A DNA stretch of 64,000 nt. Source: Meghimatium bilineatum. Lineage: Eukaryota; Mollusca; Gastropoda; Stylommatophora; Philomycidae. The stretch spans positions 100,707,087 through 100,771,086 of the forward strand of contig CM067322.1 of the NCBI GenBank assembly GCA_034231615.1, in the 5' to 3' direction. The notes beneath the pieces were generated by a model. It worked only from the letters and a program-made list of their open reading frames with translations, had not been told where the DNA came from and did not search any database. Every line of letters starts with the position of its first letter. Within the stretch, counting starts at the first letter, position 1. Positions 53,565 through 64,000 of this stretch are shown here, in pieces. Position numbers and translations under genes: made by a program.

Positions 53565-54565
53565 TAAGAAATTGTGCAACATATGGCGTGAAAATATCCA
53601 TAAATGTGACAATAAAATACTTGCTTTCTATATCATTTGTTATTTTAAATAGGAAAAAAACCACACTTTTGATCAAATGTGTGGAAATCAATTGTCGTTT
53701 TACTGATTGATTTGACATGAAATATGACCCACCTATAAAAAACATCATGTGGTGCTAGATAAAAACGGACTGATTGAGCAAAACCAATGTTATTTTTGGA
53801 TTGAGCACAATAAAATTATCCTAAATCTGTAATAAAAAACCCACCCATAGACAGCAAATTTGATGTTGCCTAGTGTTATCTATGCCTTCTATATTTCGTC
53901 ATAACGCTCTCAAATCACACTAACACAGTTCTAACCCTTATCTCTACAGTCGAATTTCCAACTTACAATTGTATTTAATAGTTGAGAGAGTTCTTGTAGA
54001 TAGCTGGTTGTTGTTCGCCGTCCAGACTTCGGTGTGTTGTTCAATCTCTGAAAAACAAGTCCTATTATTTCTAGCAGGCACTTCCCGGTGAAGTCTGTCG
54101 CTCAGCTCACCTACATGGTTGTTAGTGGTGTTCAGTCACCAACCTCTGTGTAAGAACTGAACACTATTCTACCAAATATTATCTTCATTCTCAGCTGAAT
54201 TTACCACTATTGTTCGAGAATATTCTAAATCACATTTCTCGTGATCCTCAGTGAACGCCACTAACTGAAACATCTTCCAGAGTATTCCATCTATTTTTAC
54301 ATCAGCAATGTATTTCCTCTATATTTATTATGTGCTAACTCCCCATCGAGGCCAGCACCTCGAAAGGACCCAACCTCAATTATTGGAGGTCCTTCTCGGT
54401 TGCCCCGGGGGGCAAGGGAATAGAGCTACTCATGGCTCTATGAGCCACTGTATGAACAACACAGGACAGTTTTAATAAGGAGACAGAATTACAGACATAG
54501 ACATGTTTCAAGTGAGCGAAAGAAGAGGAAGAAGAAAACTGCTAACTAAACGTTTTAATTTAAAT
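53565..54565. other. Intergenic DNA, no gene seen
   Basis: AT-rich sequence. Around 54335-54460 a GC-richer stretch (GCCAGCACCTCGAAAGGACC, TTGCCCCGGGGGGCAAG) with a small inverted repeat around CCCCGGGG stands out and may be part of an unrecognised element. Confidence 0.4.
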
Positions 54566-54569
54566 CCTA

Positions 54570-54634
54570 GTCTACTCAAAAAGAGAGACATGGAAATCTA
54601 TGACATCCGCCCAATGTCTTCGGCCCTAGATGAA

Positions 54635-54725
<91 letters not shown>

Positions 54726-54752
54726 ATAACTAAATAACTACTCAAAAACCAG
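54570..54752 (+). pseudogene. LINE 3' end with (ACTA)n tail
   Basis: AAAGAGAGACATGGAAATCT and ATGACATCCGCCCAATG match the last codons of the RT at 12560-13460. GGCCCTAGATGAATAACTAA then runs into about 110 bp of (ACTA)n. This ties the tetranucleotide tract to a LINE 3' tail. Confidence 0.75.
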
Positions 54753-54754
54753 TT

Positions 54755-55080
54755 TGAGCTAGTTGTTTTCCACGATGGTAAACACTATGTCCCGTTATTT
54801 TCCTAACAAATATGTCATTCTAACAAGGGGGAATTAATTACTGGTCTAATGTTCGTTAATTATAACTGAATTCTCTAACTTTGTCCATGTTCTCAGTCCT
54901 TGCTAAATTATTTCCTATGTGTATAATATCTAGTCCCTATGTCCTTTTTCTGTTTTTTATTCATATATATGAATGACCACTATTACATTAAAATCTAAAC
55001 CCCCAACCTCTATCTTTGTTTTGGACGCCATTTTGACTTCCGGTCATTATCCTGGCGATATATTGTGTACAATCGTATAT
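54755..55080. other. Intergenic DNA, no feature recognised
   Basis: AT-rich unique sequence. Confidence 0.4.
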
Positions 55081-55082
55081 CA

Positions 55083-55194
55083 CTACAATAACACTATCTT
55101 ATTGAAAGACGGAAAGATGCCTACTACGTAAGATGTGTGTTGTACGTCATCATGGCCATGAATCGTAATTATGCGTACAGCACAGTAATAGTAA

Positions 55195-55250
<56 letters not shown>

Positions 55251-55577
55251 ATAATAATAATAATAATAATAATAAGACCCATATTGCGTCAGTGTCGCAA
55301 TGAAAGCCACATTGAAAGTCACTTTGACGGCCACAATGAGAGCCACCATGAAAGTCACATTGAAAGTCACAATGAAAGCCACAATAAAAGTCACATTGAA
55401 AGCCACAATGAGAGCAACAATGAGCTCAAAAACCAGAGCAAAAAGCTCTCCAATCTCCGCTGTCTTAGACATTCTTAGGTGTGTAGACAAATCGTGCCAA
55501 GACCATTCCTTGATGCTATCAATCGACTGTTTTCTTATCCCGTCTCTTCTCCTTCCACTGTCGACTGTTTCTTGCAA
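55083..55577 (-). pseudogene. LINE reverse transcriptase tail with internal repeats
   Basis: Minus-strand reading QETVDSGRRRDGIRKQSIDS, IKEWSWHDLSTHLRMSKTAE is the C-terminal tail of the RT family at 13760-14645 (compare LQGTVEGGRSRGGQIKTW). It then runs into a low-complexity region of IVAFNVTF type encoded by repeats of AAAGTCACATTGAAAGCCAC (about 55300-55430), and into the microsatellite at 55185-55276. Confidence 0.7.
55185..55276. repeat. (AGT)n then (AAT)n microsatellite
   Basis: About 20 AGT units followed by about 9 AAT units. Minus-strand poly-Tyr frame results. Confidence 0.93.
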
Positions 55578-55679
55578 AACATGTATATAAAAAAATGACT
55601 ACAACAATAATAATATCGTCTGCACAGATGGAAAGATGTCTACCATCATTTGTTTACTTCCAACATTATATTCAAAACT

Positions 55680-55772
55680 TGAGATTCAGGGCCAGAGGAA
55701 GATCTAGAAAAAGATGGTTAGATAATATCGAGACAGCATTGAACAAATACGGATTCCACGCAGCTTGACTAT
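55680..55772 (+). pseudogene. LINE reverse transcriptase scrap
   Basis: Reads FRARGRSRKRWLDNIETALN then KYGFHAA and a stop. This is the GR.RKRW tail of a LINE RT, about 30 codons. Confidence 0.65.
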
Positions 55773-55939
55773 AGATAACTAAAGCTTCAATTACCACTAA
55801 ATCTCTTAACGGCAAGTGTGGATACTCTGACCATCATCCACGTGGGGAAAGACAATAGATAATAGACTTGAGATTTGTCTGTAAGTCAGTTGGAATTTCC
55901 TTTGAAGAATGCTTTTAAACATCTTTTAAAACTTGATTC

Positions 55940-56190
55940 ACGGACTATATTTTTAGTTCATATTTGTGGGAATACACACACACACGCGCGCACATTACCA
56001 CACATAGATGTTTACTTCATACTTGTGGGAATACACGCACACGCGCGCGCACATTACCACACATAAATGTTTACTTCATACTTGTGGGAATACACGCACA
56101 CGCGCGCGCACATTACCACACATAAATGTTTACTTCATACTTGTGGGAATACACGCACACGCGCGCGCCCATTACCGCACATAAACAGCA
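55940..56190. repeat. Minisatellite, about 60-bp unit, 4 copies, with CG-alternating core
   Basis: Unit contains CATACTTGTGGGAATACACG and CACACGCGCGCGCACATTAC. The alternating purine-pyrimidine core CACACGCGCGCGCACA can adopt left-handed DNA in vitro. Confidence 0.88.
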
Positions 56191-56535
56191 TACAGGTAAA
56201 CAGTGACCGTAGTTATTTATAGCCATACAGGCTGACACGGGATCTTCCTTATAAACTGACACCCATTGACATTTTCTCGTGATTTTCATTCCTCACTTTG
56301 TGTATACTTTATATTGACCAGCCAATAAAGATCACGTTAACAATTAAATGTGGGACTTTAGAATGATGATTCCTAATTTAGCATGCAGGTCTAATATTAT
56401 CAATGTTCACGGTTAAACCAAATACTTTCAGATAAATCTGTATATCTAGAAGGTCACGGTTAAACCAATTACAGTTTACATTATTCCTCATCCCTCATCA
56501 AGTGGGTTGACCCCATCTGAGTAGTCGACTTCTTC
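56191..56535. other. Intergenic DNA, no feature recognised
   Basis: AT-rich sequence with a duplicated GGTTAAACCAA.TAC motif near 56412 and 56460. Confidence 0.4.
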
Positions 56536-56539
56536 TCAA

Positions 56540-59500
56540 AGCATTGTACACTATTGAGTGCTGAGTGAGTGTTGAGTGCTGAGTGCTATTGAGTGCCGGG
56601 TGAGTGGTGAGTGTTGAATGCTATTGAGTGATGAGTGTTGATGAGTGCTGAGTGTTGTTGAGGGCTGAGTGTTGTTGAGTGCGTAGTGTTGTTGAGTGCT
56701 GAGTGTTATTGAGTTTTGAGTGCTGAGTGTTGTTGAGCTCTGTTAAATGCTGAGTGTAGTTGGGTGCTGATTTTTGAGTATTTTTGAGTGTTGTTTGTGT
56801 TGAGTGTTGTTGAGTGATTTGTGTTATTGAGCACTGAGTGTTGTTGAGTGATGGGTGTTATTGAGCACTGAGTGTTGTTGAGTGCTGGGTGTTATTGAGC
56901 ACTGAGTGTTGTTGAGTGTTGTTGAGTGTTGTTGAGTGTTGTTGAGTGATGGGTGTTGTTGAACACTGAGTGTTGTTGAGTGCTGGGTGTTATTGAGCAC
57001 TGAGTGTTGTTGAGTGCTGGGTGTTATTGAGCACTGAGTGTTGTTGAGTGCTGGGTGTTATTGAGCACTGAGTGTTGTTGAGTGCTGGGTGTTATTGAGC
57101 ACTGAGTGTTGTTGAGTGCTGGGTGTTATTGAGCACTGAGTGTTGTTGAGTGCTGGGTGTTATTGAGCACTGAGTGTTGTTGAGTGCTGGGTGTTATTGA
57201 GCACTGAGTGTTGTTGAGTGCTGGGTGTTATTGAGCACTGAGTGTTGTTGAGTGCTGGGTGTTATTGAGCACTGAGTGTTGTTGAGTGCTGGGTGTTATT
57301 GAGCACTGAGTGTTGTTGAGCGATGGGTGTTATTGAGCACTGAGTGTTGTTGAGTGCTGGGTGTTATTGAGCACTGAGTGTTGTTGAGTGTTGTTGAGTG
57401 TTGTTGAGTGTTGTTGAGTGTTGTTGAGTGATGGGTGTTGTTGAACACTGAGTGTTGTTGAGCGCTGGGTGTTATTGAGCACTGAGTGTTGTTGAGTGTT
57501 GTTGAGTGATGGGTGTTGTTGAACACTGAGTGTTGTTGAGTGTTGTTGAGTGATGGGTGTTGTTGAACAGTGAGTGTTGTTGAGTGCTGGGTGTTATTGA
57601 GCACTGAGTGTTGTTGAGTGTTGTTGAGTGATGGGTGTTGTTGAACACTGAGTGTTGTTGAGTGTTGTTGAGTGATGGGTGTTGTTGAACAGTGAGTGTT
57701 GTTGAGTGCTGGGTGTTATTGAGCACTGAGTGTTGTTGAGTGTTGTTGAGTGTTGTTGAGTGTTGTTGAGTGATGGGTGTTGTTGAACACTGAGTGTTGT
57801 TGAGCGCTGGGTGTTATTGAGCACTGAGTGTTGTTGAGTGCTGGGTGTTATTGAGCACTGAGTGTTGTTGGGTGTTGTTGAGTGATGAGTGTTGTTTAAC
57901 ACTGAGTGTTGTTGAGTGTTGTTGAGTGTTGTTGAGTGTTGTTGAGTGTTGTTGAGTGTTGTTGAGTGTTGTTGAGTGATGGGCGTTGTTGAACACTGAG
58001 TGTTGTTGAGTGCTGGGTGTTATTGAGCACTGAGTGTTGTTGAGTGTTGTTGAGTGTTGTTGAGTGTTGTTGAGTGTTGTTGAGTGCTGGGTATTATTGA
58101 GCACTAAGTGTTGTTGAGTGTTATTGAGTGATGGGTGTTGTTGAACACTGAGTGTTGTTGAGTGTTGTTGAGTGATGGGTGTTATTGAGCACTGAGTGTT
58201 GTTGAGTGCTGGGTGTTATTGAGCACTGAGTGTTGTTGAGCGCTGGGTGTTATTGAGCACTGAGTGTTGTTGAGTGCTGGGTGTTATTGAGCACTGAGTG
58301 TTGTTGAGCGCTGGGTGTTATTGAGCACTGAGTGTTGTTGAGTGCTGGGTGTTATTGAGCACTGAGTGTTGTTGAGTGTTGTTGAGTGATGGGTGTTGTT
58401 GAACACTGAGTGTTGTTGAGTGCTGGGTGTTATTGAGCACTGAGTGTTGTTGAGTGCTGGGTGTTATTGAGCACTGAGTGTTGTTGAGCGCTGGGTGTTA
58501 TTGAGCACTGAGTGTTGTTGAGTGCTGGGTGTTATTGAGCACTGAGTGTTGTTGAGCGCTGGGTGTTATTGAGCACTGAGTGTTGTTGAGTGCTGGGTGT
58601 TATTGAGCACTGAGTGTTGTTGAGTGTTGTTGAGTGATGGGCGTTGTTGAACACTGAGTGTTGTTGAGTGCTGGGTGTTATTGAGCACTGAGTGTTGTTG
58701 AGTGTTGTTGAGTGTTGTTGAGTGTTGTTGAGTGTTGTTGAGTGCTGGGTATTATTGAGCACTAAGTGTTGTTGAGTGTTATTGAGTGATGGGTGTTGTT
58801 GAACACTGAGTGTTGTTGAGTGTTGTTGAGTGATGGGTGTTATTGAGCACTGAGTGTTGTTGAGTGCTGGATGTTATTGAGCACTGAGTGTTGTTGAGCG
58901 CTGGGTGTTATTGAGCACTGAGTGTTGTTGAGTGCTGGGTGTTATTGAGCACTGAGTGTTGTTGAGCGCTGGGTGTTATTGAGCACTGAGTGTTGTTGAG
59001 TGCTGGGTGTTATTGAGCACTGAGTGTTGTTGAGTGTTGTTGAGTGATGGGTGTTGTTGAACACTGAGTGTTGTTGAGTGCTGGGTGTTATTGAGCACTG
59101 AGTGTTGTTGAGTGCTGGGTGTTATTGAGCACTGAGTGTTGTTGAGCGCTGGGTGTTATTGAGCACTGAGTGTTGTTGAGTGCTGGGTGTTATTGAGCAC
59201 TGAGTGTTGTTGAGTGATGGGTGTTATTGAGCACTGAGTGTTGTTGAGTGATGGGTGTTATTGAGCACTGAGTGTTGTTGAGTGCTGGGTGTTGTTGAAC
59301 ACTGAGTGTTGTTGAGTGCTGGGTGTTGTTGAACACTGAGTGTTGTTGAGTGTTGTTGAGCACTGAGTGTTGTTGAGCACTGAGTGTTGTTGAGCACTGA
59401 GTGTTGTTGAGCACTGAGTGTTGTTGAGCACTGAGTGTTGTTGCGCGCTGGGTGTTGTTGAACGCTGAGTGTTGTTGAACGCTGAGTGTTGTTGAACGCT

Positions 59501-59805
59501 GAGTGTTGTTGAACGCTGAGTGTTGTTGAACGCTGAGTGTTGTTGAACGCTGAGTGTTGTTGAGTGTTGTTGAACGCTGAGTGTTGTTGAGTGTTGTTGA
59601 ACGCTGAGTGTTGTTGAGTGTTGTTGAACGCTGAGTGTTGTTGAACGCTGAGTGTTGTTGAACGCTGAGTGTTGTTGAACGCTGAGTGTTGTTGAGTGTT
59701 GTTGAGTGATGGGTGTTATTGAGCACTGAGTGTTGTTGAGCACTGAGTGTTGTTGAGCACTGAGTGTTGTTGAGCGCTGGGTGTTGTTGAACGCTGAGTG
59801 TTGGA
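56540..59805. repeat. Satellite-like block, 3.3 kb, 10-bp base and 34-bp higher-order unit
   Basis: Base unit GAGTGTTGTT. The dominant higher-order unit is 34 bp, GAGCACTGAGTGTTGTTGAG then TGCTGGGTGTTATT. Ends (56540-56800 and 59280-59805) are diverged or carry other variants (GAACGCTGAGTGTT), the centre is homogeneous, and blocks of several hundred bases recur (for example 58010-58200 and 58665-58860). Minus-strand Thr/Asn/Gln/Ser ORFs are repeat artefacts. Confidence 0.95.
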
Positions 59806-60035
59806 GCCTACTGGGTATGAAGCAAACCTCTTGAAACACCTCCCCATTACACATAGGCAGTAATGCCTACTCGCTAGTAATTTCTGTGTTCCGACACAGC
59901 ATCAATGCTCTAGGTTTGTCTGTGTTCCGACACAGCATCAATGCTCTAGGTTTGTCTGTGACTCTCGCCAGTCCAAGATCCCAAAACAGAATGAAAATAA
60001 GCCTTCATACGTCACTATTTATTTTGTCCCGCTAT
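59806..60035. other. Spacer with a 37-bp duplicate and small hairpin
   Basis: TCTGTGTTCCGACACAGCAT plus CAATGCTCTAGGTTTG appears twice (about 59882-59955). TAGGCAGTAATGCCTA (59851-59866) is a perfect 6-bp hairpin with a GTAA loop. Confidence 0.6.
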
Positions 60036-60044
60036 GTGTTCGTC

Positions 60045-60525
60045 ACTATGTAGTGGTCACTGAATGCTGATCAATGTGTGGTGGTCACTGTGTGGTTGTC
60101 ACTAGGTGGTTGTCACTATGTGGTGGTCACTGAATGATGATCACTGTGAGGTGGTCACTGTGTGGTTGTCACTAGGTGGTTGTCACTATGTGGTGGTCAC
60201 TGAATGCTGATCACTGTGAGGTGGTCACTGTGTGGTTGTCACTAGGTGGTTGTCACTATGCGGTGTTCACTGAATGGTGTTCACTGTGTGGTGGTCACTG
60301 AATTATGTTCACTGTGTGGTGGTCACTGAATGATGTTCACTGTGTGGTGGTCACTGAATGATGTTCACTGTGTAGTGGCCACTGAATGCTGGTCACTGAA
60401 TGCTGGTCACTGAATGCTAGTCACTGAATGCTAGTCACTGAATGATGTTCACTGTGTGGTGGTCACTAAATGGTGGTCACTGTTTGGTAATCACTGTGTG
60501 GTGGTCACTGGGTGGTAACTATGTC
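60045..60525. repeat. Irregular minisatellite of GGTCACTG-type units
   Basis: Repeats of TGTGTGGTGGTCACTGAATG with GATGTTCAC, GCTGGTCAC and GTTGTCACTAG variants. Base period 10-12 bp, higher-order 30-60 bp. Confidence 0.85.
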
Positions 60526-60596
60526 TATAATTTGTGACGCCTGCCAACAAAATGCACAGAAAAATCTAAAACATGACTTAGGAAGTTTTGTTTTGA

Positions 60597-61465
60597 GTCT
60601 GTTAGCAGGTCTTCTAAAGCCGAGATCTTCTGGCAGGTCTTCTAAAGCCGAGATCTGCTGGCAGGCCTTCTAAAGCCGAGATCTGCTGGCAGGTCTTCTG
60701 AAGCCGAGATCTGCTAACATGCCATCTGAAGCCGAGATCTTCTGGCAGGTCTTCTAAAGCCGAGATCTTCTAACATGCCATCTGAAGCCGAGATCTTCTG
60801 GCAGGTCTTCTGAAGCCGAGATCTGCTAACATGCCATCTGAAGCCGAGATCTGCTAACATGCCATCTGAAGCCGAGATCTTCTGGCAGGTCTTCTAAAGC
60901 CGAGATCTGCTAACATGCCATCTGAAGCCGAGATCTTCTGGCAGGTCTTCTAAAGCCGAGATCTGCTAACATGCCATCTGAAGCCGAGATCTTCTGGCAG
61001 GTCTTCTAAAGCCGAGATCTGCTAACATGCCATCTGAAGCCGAGATCTTCTGGCAGGTCTTCTAAAGCCGAGATCTGCTAACATGCCATCTGAAGCCGAG
61101 ATCTTCTGGCAGGTCTTCTAAAGCCGAGATCTGCTAACATGCCATCTGAAGCCGAGATCTGCTGGCAGGTCTTCTAAAGCCGAGATCTGCTAACATGCCA
61201 TCTGAAGCCGAGATCTTCTGGCAGGTCTTCTAAGGCCGAGATCTGTTGGCAGGATTCTAAAGCCGAGATCTGCTGACAGGTCTTCTAAAGCCGAGATCTT
61301 CTGGCAGGTCTTCTAAGGCCGAGATCTGCTGGCAGGTCTTCTAAAGCCGAGATCTTCTGGCAGGTCTTCTAAAGCCGAGATCTGCTAACATGCCATCTGA
61401 AGCCGAGATCTGCTTGCAGGTCTTCTAAAGCCGAGATCTGCTAACATGCCATCTGAAGCCGAGAG
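60597..61465. repeat. Minisatellite, 28-bp unit in alternating dimers, about 31 units
   Basis: Two 28-bp types alternate: AAGCCGAGATCTTCTGGCAG plus GTCTTCTA, and AAGCCGAGATCTGCTAACAT plus GCCATCTG. This gives a 56-bp dimer repeat through much of the block. Confidence 0.93.
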
Positions 61466-61960
61466 CGACGGTTTAACCAAGCGTTTGGGGGGGGGGAGTG
61501 GGTAGAAGAATATGTCAGGAATGTCGCTAGAAGATACGAGATCAGTATCTGTAAGTCATGCATCAGTGAATCTATATATTGTCAGACAAGATGAACACAT
61601 TTGAGTTAACGTTTGAGTTAACGTTTCATAGACCGAATCAGCCAAGAGTTATATGACATAAGTTCTGGATTTATGTTACATACACTTGGTTGCCAGATAG
61701 TTATCAAATGTGTGTGGTCACATTTTAGTATTAAACAAAAAATACAAACTAAACTGTGTTCGCATATTACAACATAATAAAATGTGCCTGAATTGTATTC
61801 GCATATTACGACATAGCAAAATGTTCTTGAATTGAGTGAAATCCAACTAAAACCTTTAATTCTGAGGACTGTATTTGGGAGACAAAGTTACATCTATTCC
61901 TGGTTGTATTCTAACAGCAGATACGACAAAAATGAAAATGAAATATTCAGATATCTACAG
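61466..61960. other. Intergenic DNA, no gene seen
   Basis: A G-run at about 61488-61496, a duplicated GAGTTAACGTTT (61601-61625) and a duplicated GTTCGCATATTA/ATTCGCATATTACGACATA motif (61758, 61798). Nothing coding. Confidence 0.45.
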
Positions 61961-61964
61961 GAAC

Positions 61965-62130
61965 ACCGTATTCTTCTTCAGCCTTCATTCTTAAACTCCC
62001 GCTGCACCTCTCTAGGAGCAGTACCATGATCCTACTGGATTTCCACCAGGATGTAGTCTAGAGAATGAAAATGTGCCGTTTCCCCAATTTATTTGCGCTA
62101 ATGGCCTGACACATCCATCGTTGGCGACAT
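61965..62130 (+). repeat. Dispersed SINE-like element, copy 3
   Basis: TTCTTCTTCAGCCTTCATTC, TTAAACTCCCGCTGCA, AGTCTAGAGAATGAAAATGT and CACATCCATCGTTGGCG line up in order with the copy at 1241-1420. No array is inside this copy. Confidence 0.7.
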
Positions 62131-62189
62131 CTTATTAAATGATATTGCACCTTAAATAATTTCAATTACCACTTGGGCGAGAAGAACTA

Positions 62190-62536
62190 GGATTGAGCAG
62201 GAGAAGAAAACGAATGGGATCACCAATTAGCTAGCCTCGCCACCACAACAGATGGTCAGCCTATGGACGGAGCAGACATACTCATTGCTCTTCGTGAATC
62301 CTCACAATCAGTGTATTTTGAGACGAATGAGCATGGGTCAATATCGAGATTGCGGGAATTGGGAATGAGAATGGGCGCGGCCAGTAGAGAACGCCCGACA
62401 AAGATATTAAAAAGAGCAGTGAACCGATATAGAACCGGAACTATCAGCTGTTATATCATGAGAGATTTTCTGAAGCGGAGATCTGAGCACCTATGGTCGT
62501 GTCCGGTGTGCACAGCTGATAATCAATATACCTAAA
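62190..62536 (+). pseudogene. I-type LINE C-terminal tail
   Basis: Begins in a decayed RNase H end (LASLATTTDGQ in a shifted frame), then opens: MDGADILIALRESS, SRERPTKILKRAVNRYRTGT, then MRDFLKRRSEHLWSCPVCTA and DNQYT-stop. The C-x2-C ending is kept. Same family as 12215-12560. Confidence 0.82.
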
Positions 62537-62539
62537 ACA

Positions 62540-62738
62540 TAATACACATTACTTATTACTTACTGTGATTAGATTTGTAATATCTAATATTGTGACTAGA
62601 CTTGTAATATAGTCTAATTATAAATAATTTTTAAATAATTTTTTCTAACATTATTTATCCAAGAACAGGGGCTCAAAATGCGTAGAGGATTGACTTCATT
62701 ATTCTCGATTCTCCCAATTTGTAGTCAGTCCCTCTTAA
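62540..62738. other. AT-rich spacer
   Basis: Duplicated TTGTAATAT.TCTAAT motif near 62573-62620 and an AT-rich run. Nothing else. Confidence 0.4.
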
Positions 62739-62739
62739 G

Positions 62740-62930
62740 GAAGTGATAAGCTTCCTGTCGAGAGTACCACTCCTTGCACGTAACTCCATAGCTCCATGCG
62801 ATAATCCTCATTGATCTCAGAATAAAACCCACTTTATAAGAAGAAAACATGAGTCGCAATCGAACTCTCAACCACTTGAGACAACAATGAACAGCTTAAT
62901 GCGCTACGTAGATGCCCAACATTTGTGGAA
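62740..62930 (-). repeat. tRNA-derived SINE-like element, copy 2
   Basis: On the minus strand TACGTAGCGCATTAAGC (A-box-like) is followed about 40 bases later by GAGAGTTCGATTGC (B-box-like), then the body TTTATAAAGTGGGTTTTATT, CTGAGATC and GCTATGGAGTTACGTGC. The body matches copy 1 at 28840-29015. Confidence 0.7.
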
Positions 62931-63778
62931 GAATTTATGTAACTTACTCATGGGTGCAAAAAACATTTTCAAATGGTGAGTGCAGAAATTATAATGCCAA
63001 ACAATGTTACCGCAAGTAACATTTGAAATTGGCCAAATTTATTACGTTTGGTTAGGAAATGACAAATATGGCAAAAATGACTTGAGCGTAAAGTTCATTG
63101 AGTTGTATTACGCGCAATCATTTTCTGTGTGTAACATCTGCTGCTGTTTAGTATATCTAGTGCTTAACTACACACATACACGTACATATATACCCACACA
63201 CACAGAAGTTTGTACAAACACATATTATAAATATATATATAAATTTAACACACGTTTTCTTGTTGTAAGAAGTGTTGGATATAGAGCTTATGCACTAACT
63301 GGAGAGTATTACTTCAGAATTGACCAACAATCGTAAGCATTGCTATATGTATTAACATTCTGTAGATTGTGACAAATACAATATTTCTGAATAGTTTTGT
63401 TGATTAACCCTTAATATACGACCAACCTATAAAGTGAACACAAGGGGTGATTTAATTCTTCCGGACGCCTACTTAATAGCTAATATTTTCGATATTTCCA
63501 TGATATGAGCTGGTAATACTGTGATTTCATTCCACGTAAACTAAGAGTTAAGTTTACTGTTACTCTGCTGAAGGTGCAGTTAAAGCATAACCAGGACAAA
63601 TGCAGAAGTACGAAGTAATCGGTAGTAACTAAAACTGCAGTAAAACTTTCTACCAATGGATATATTCAGTCTGTTTTTTTTAACTTTGAAGTTTAGTAAA
63701 TCGCGTTGTATTTCGTTGTAATGATGTGTATCGAGTATTTCTCGACAAATAATTAAAACATCGATTATCGAGTTAATT
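62931..63778. other. 5' flank of gene C, no feature recognised
   Basis: AT-rich sequence. An ORF at 63004-63336 has no family features and includes CACACA- and TATATA-rich codons. No promoter element is claimed. Confidence 0.4.
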
Positions 63779-64000
63779 ATGAATCCAAATGAGGACTCGA
63801 AGTGTCGGAATCAAAATGGAGATTCAGCAGTTTCGGATGGATCTCACCAAACATGCGCTCGTGTCTGCGCTATTAAAACTCCTATATTTTGTATGTTGAT
63901 CATATTCTGCTACGCCCCTGTCATAGTTACTCGAGATCTAATCAACGCACAGTACTTGCTATATCGATTTCTCAAACACAATTTGACAGCTAATACTCAA
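63779..64000 (+). CDS. SLC46-like transporter gene C, first exon (5' partial, runs off the window)
   Basis: ATG at 63779 opens a frame to the window edge (74 codons): MNPNEDSKCRNQNGDSAV, a polar N-terminus of about 34 residues, then a hydrophobic first span TPIFCMLIIFCYAPVIVTRD and the following INAQYLLYRFLKHN. That last part matches gene B after its first span ([16 protein letters not shown]), and both have glycosylation sites next (here N68-L-T). Position, strand and similarity make it the third member of the tandem SLC46 cluster. Its N-tail is half as long as in gene B. Only one span is visible, so function is inferred from the cluster. Confidence 0.75.
   Translation, partial: MNPNEDSKCRNQNGDSAVSDGSHQTCARVCAIKTPIFCMLIIFCYAPVIVTRDLINAQYLLYRFLKHNLTANTQ

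Noticed and set aside
59190-59854. Thr/Asn/Gln/Ser-rich ORFs on the minus strand (also 57296-58762)
   Set aside because: Artefacts of the 34-bp satellite-like repeat.
59851-59866. Transcription terminator hairpin
   Set aside because: A perfect 6-bp stem, but no gene ends here and bacterial-type terminators do not apply.
63004-63336. 110-codon ORF upstream of gene C
   Set aside because: Low-complexity codons and no recognisable domain; length is unremarkable for AT-rich DNA on this scale.

Overview
This is eukaryotic (animal) DNA: genes have spliced exons with GT/AG borders, introns of 3-8 kb, and the spaces between are filled with decayed retrotransposons, tRNA-derived SINE-like pieces and an exceptional load of minisatellites. 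The transposon families and the AT-rich, minisatellite-heavy texture suggest a lophotrochozoan, probably a mollusc (perhaps a gastropod). That is an inference from texture, not from a marker gene.

The only host genes I can support form a tandem cluster of SLC46-type major-facilitator transporters, all on the + strand. Gene A is seen only by its last coding exon (2703-2847). Gene B is complete. It has seven coding exons between 20571 and 51135, every splice phase matches, and the sum is 1584 nt (527 residues, 12 predicted membrane spans). Gene C begins at 63779 and runs off the right edge. The last exons of A and B, their preceding intron ends and their 3' flanks are homologous, so the cluster arose by tandem duplication.

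Layout: 1-2240 arrays and a LINE fragment. 2240-3205 end of gene A. 3500-17765 arrays and many broken LINE ORFs on both strands. 17986-19544 candidate solo LTR inserted in a 43-bp minisatellite. 20571-51135 gene B; its introns hold LINE pieces, an internally deleted mariner element (30911-31840), a 5'-truncated LINE with a 13-bp target duplication (36291-37015), a Penelope-like GIY-YIG nuclease remnant between inverted repeats (48300-49392), and about twenty minisatellites. 52470-53560 a broken DNA-transposon-type gene. 56540-61470 two large satellite-like blocks. 61965-62930 SINE/LINE pieces. 63779-64000 start of gene C.

The most unusual signal is around exon 4 of gene B. The 36-bp unit of the upstream array (35485-35808, exactly nine units) contains the exon's own 3' splice site, and a downstream 20-bp array (35957-36121) repeats its 5' splice site GTAAGT. 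Other points: minisatellites that appear to have grown out of transposon sequence, a giant inverted minisatellite, and a hammerhead-like core in both arms of the Penelope remnant. I saw no bacterial-type genes, CRISPR arrays, rRNA or intact tRNA genes.
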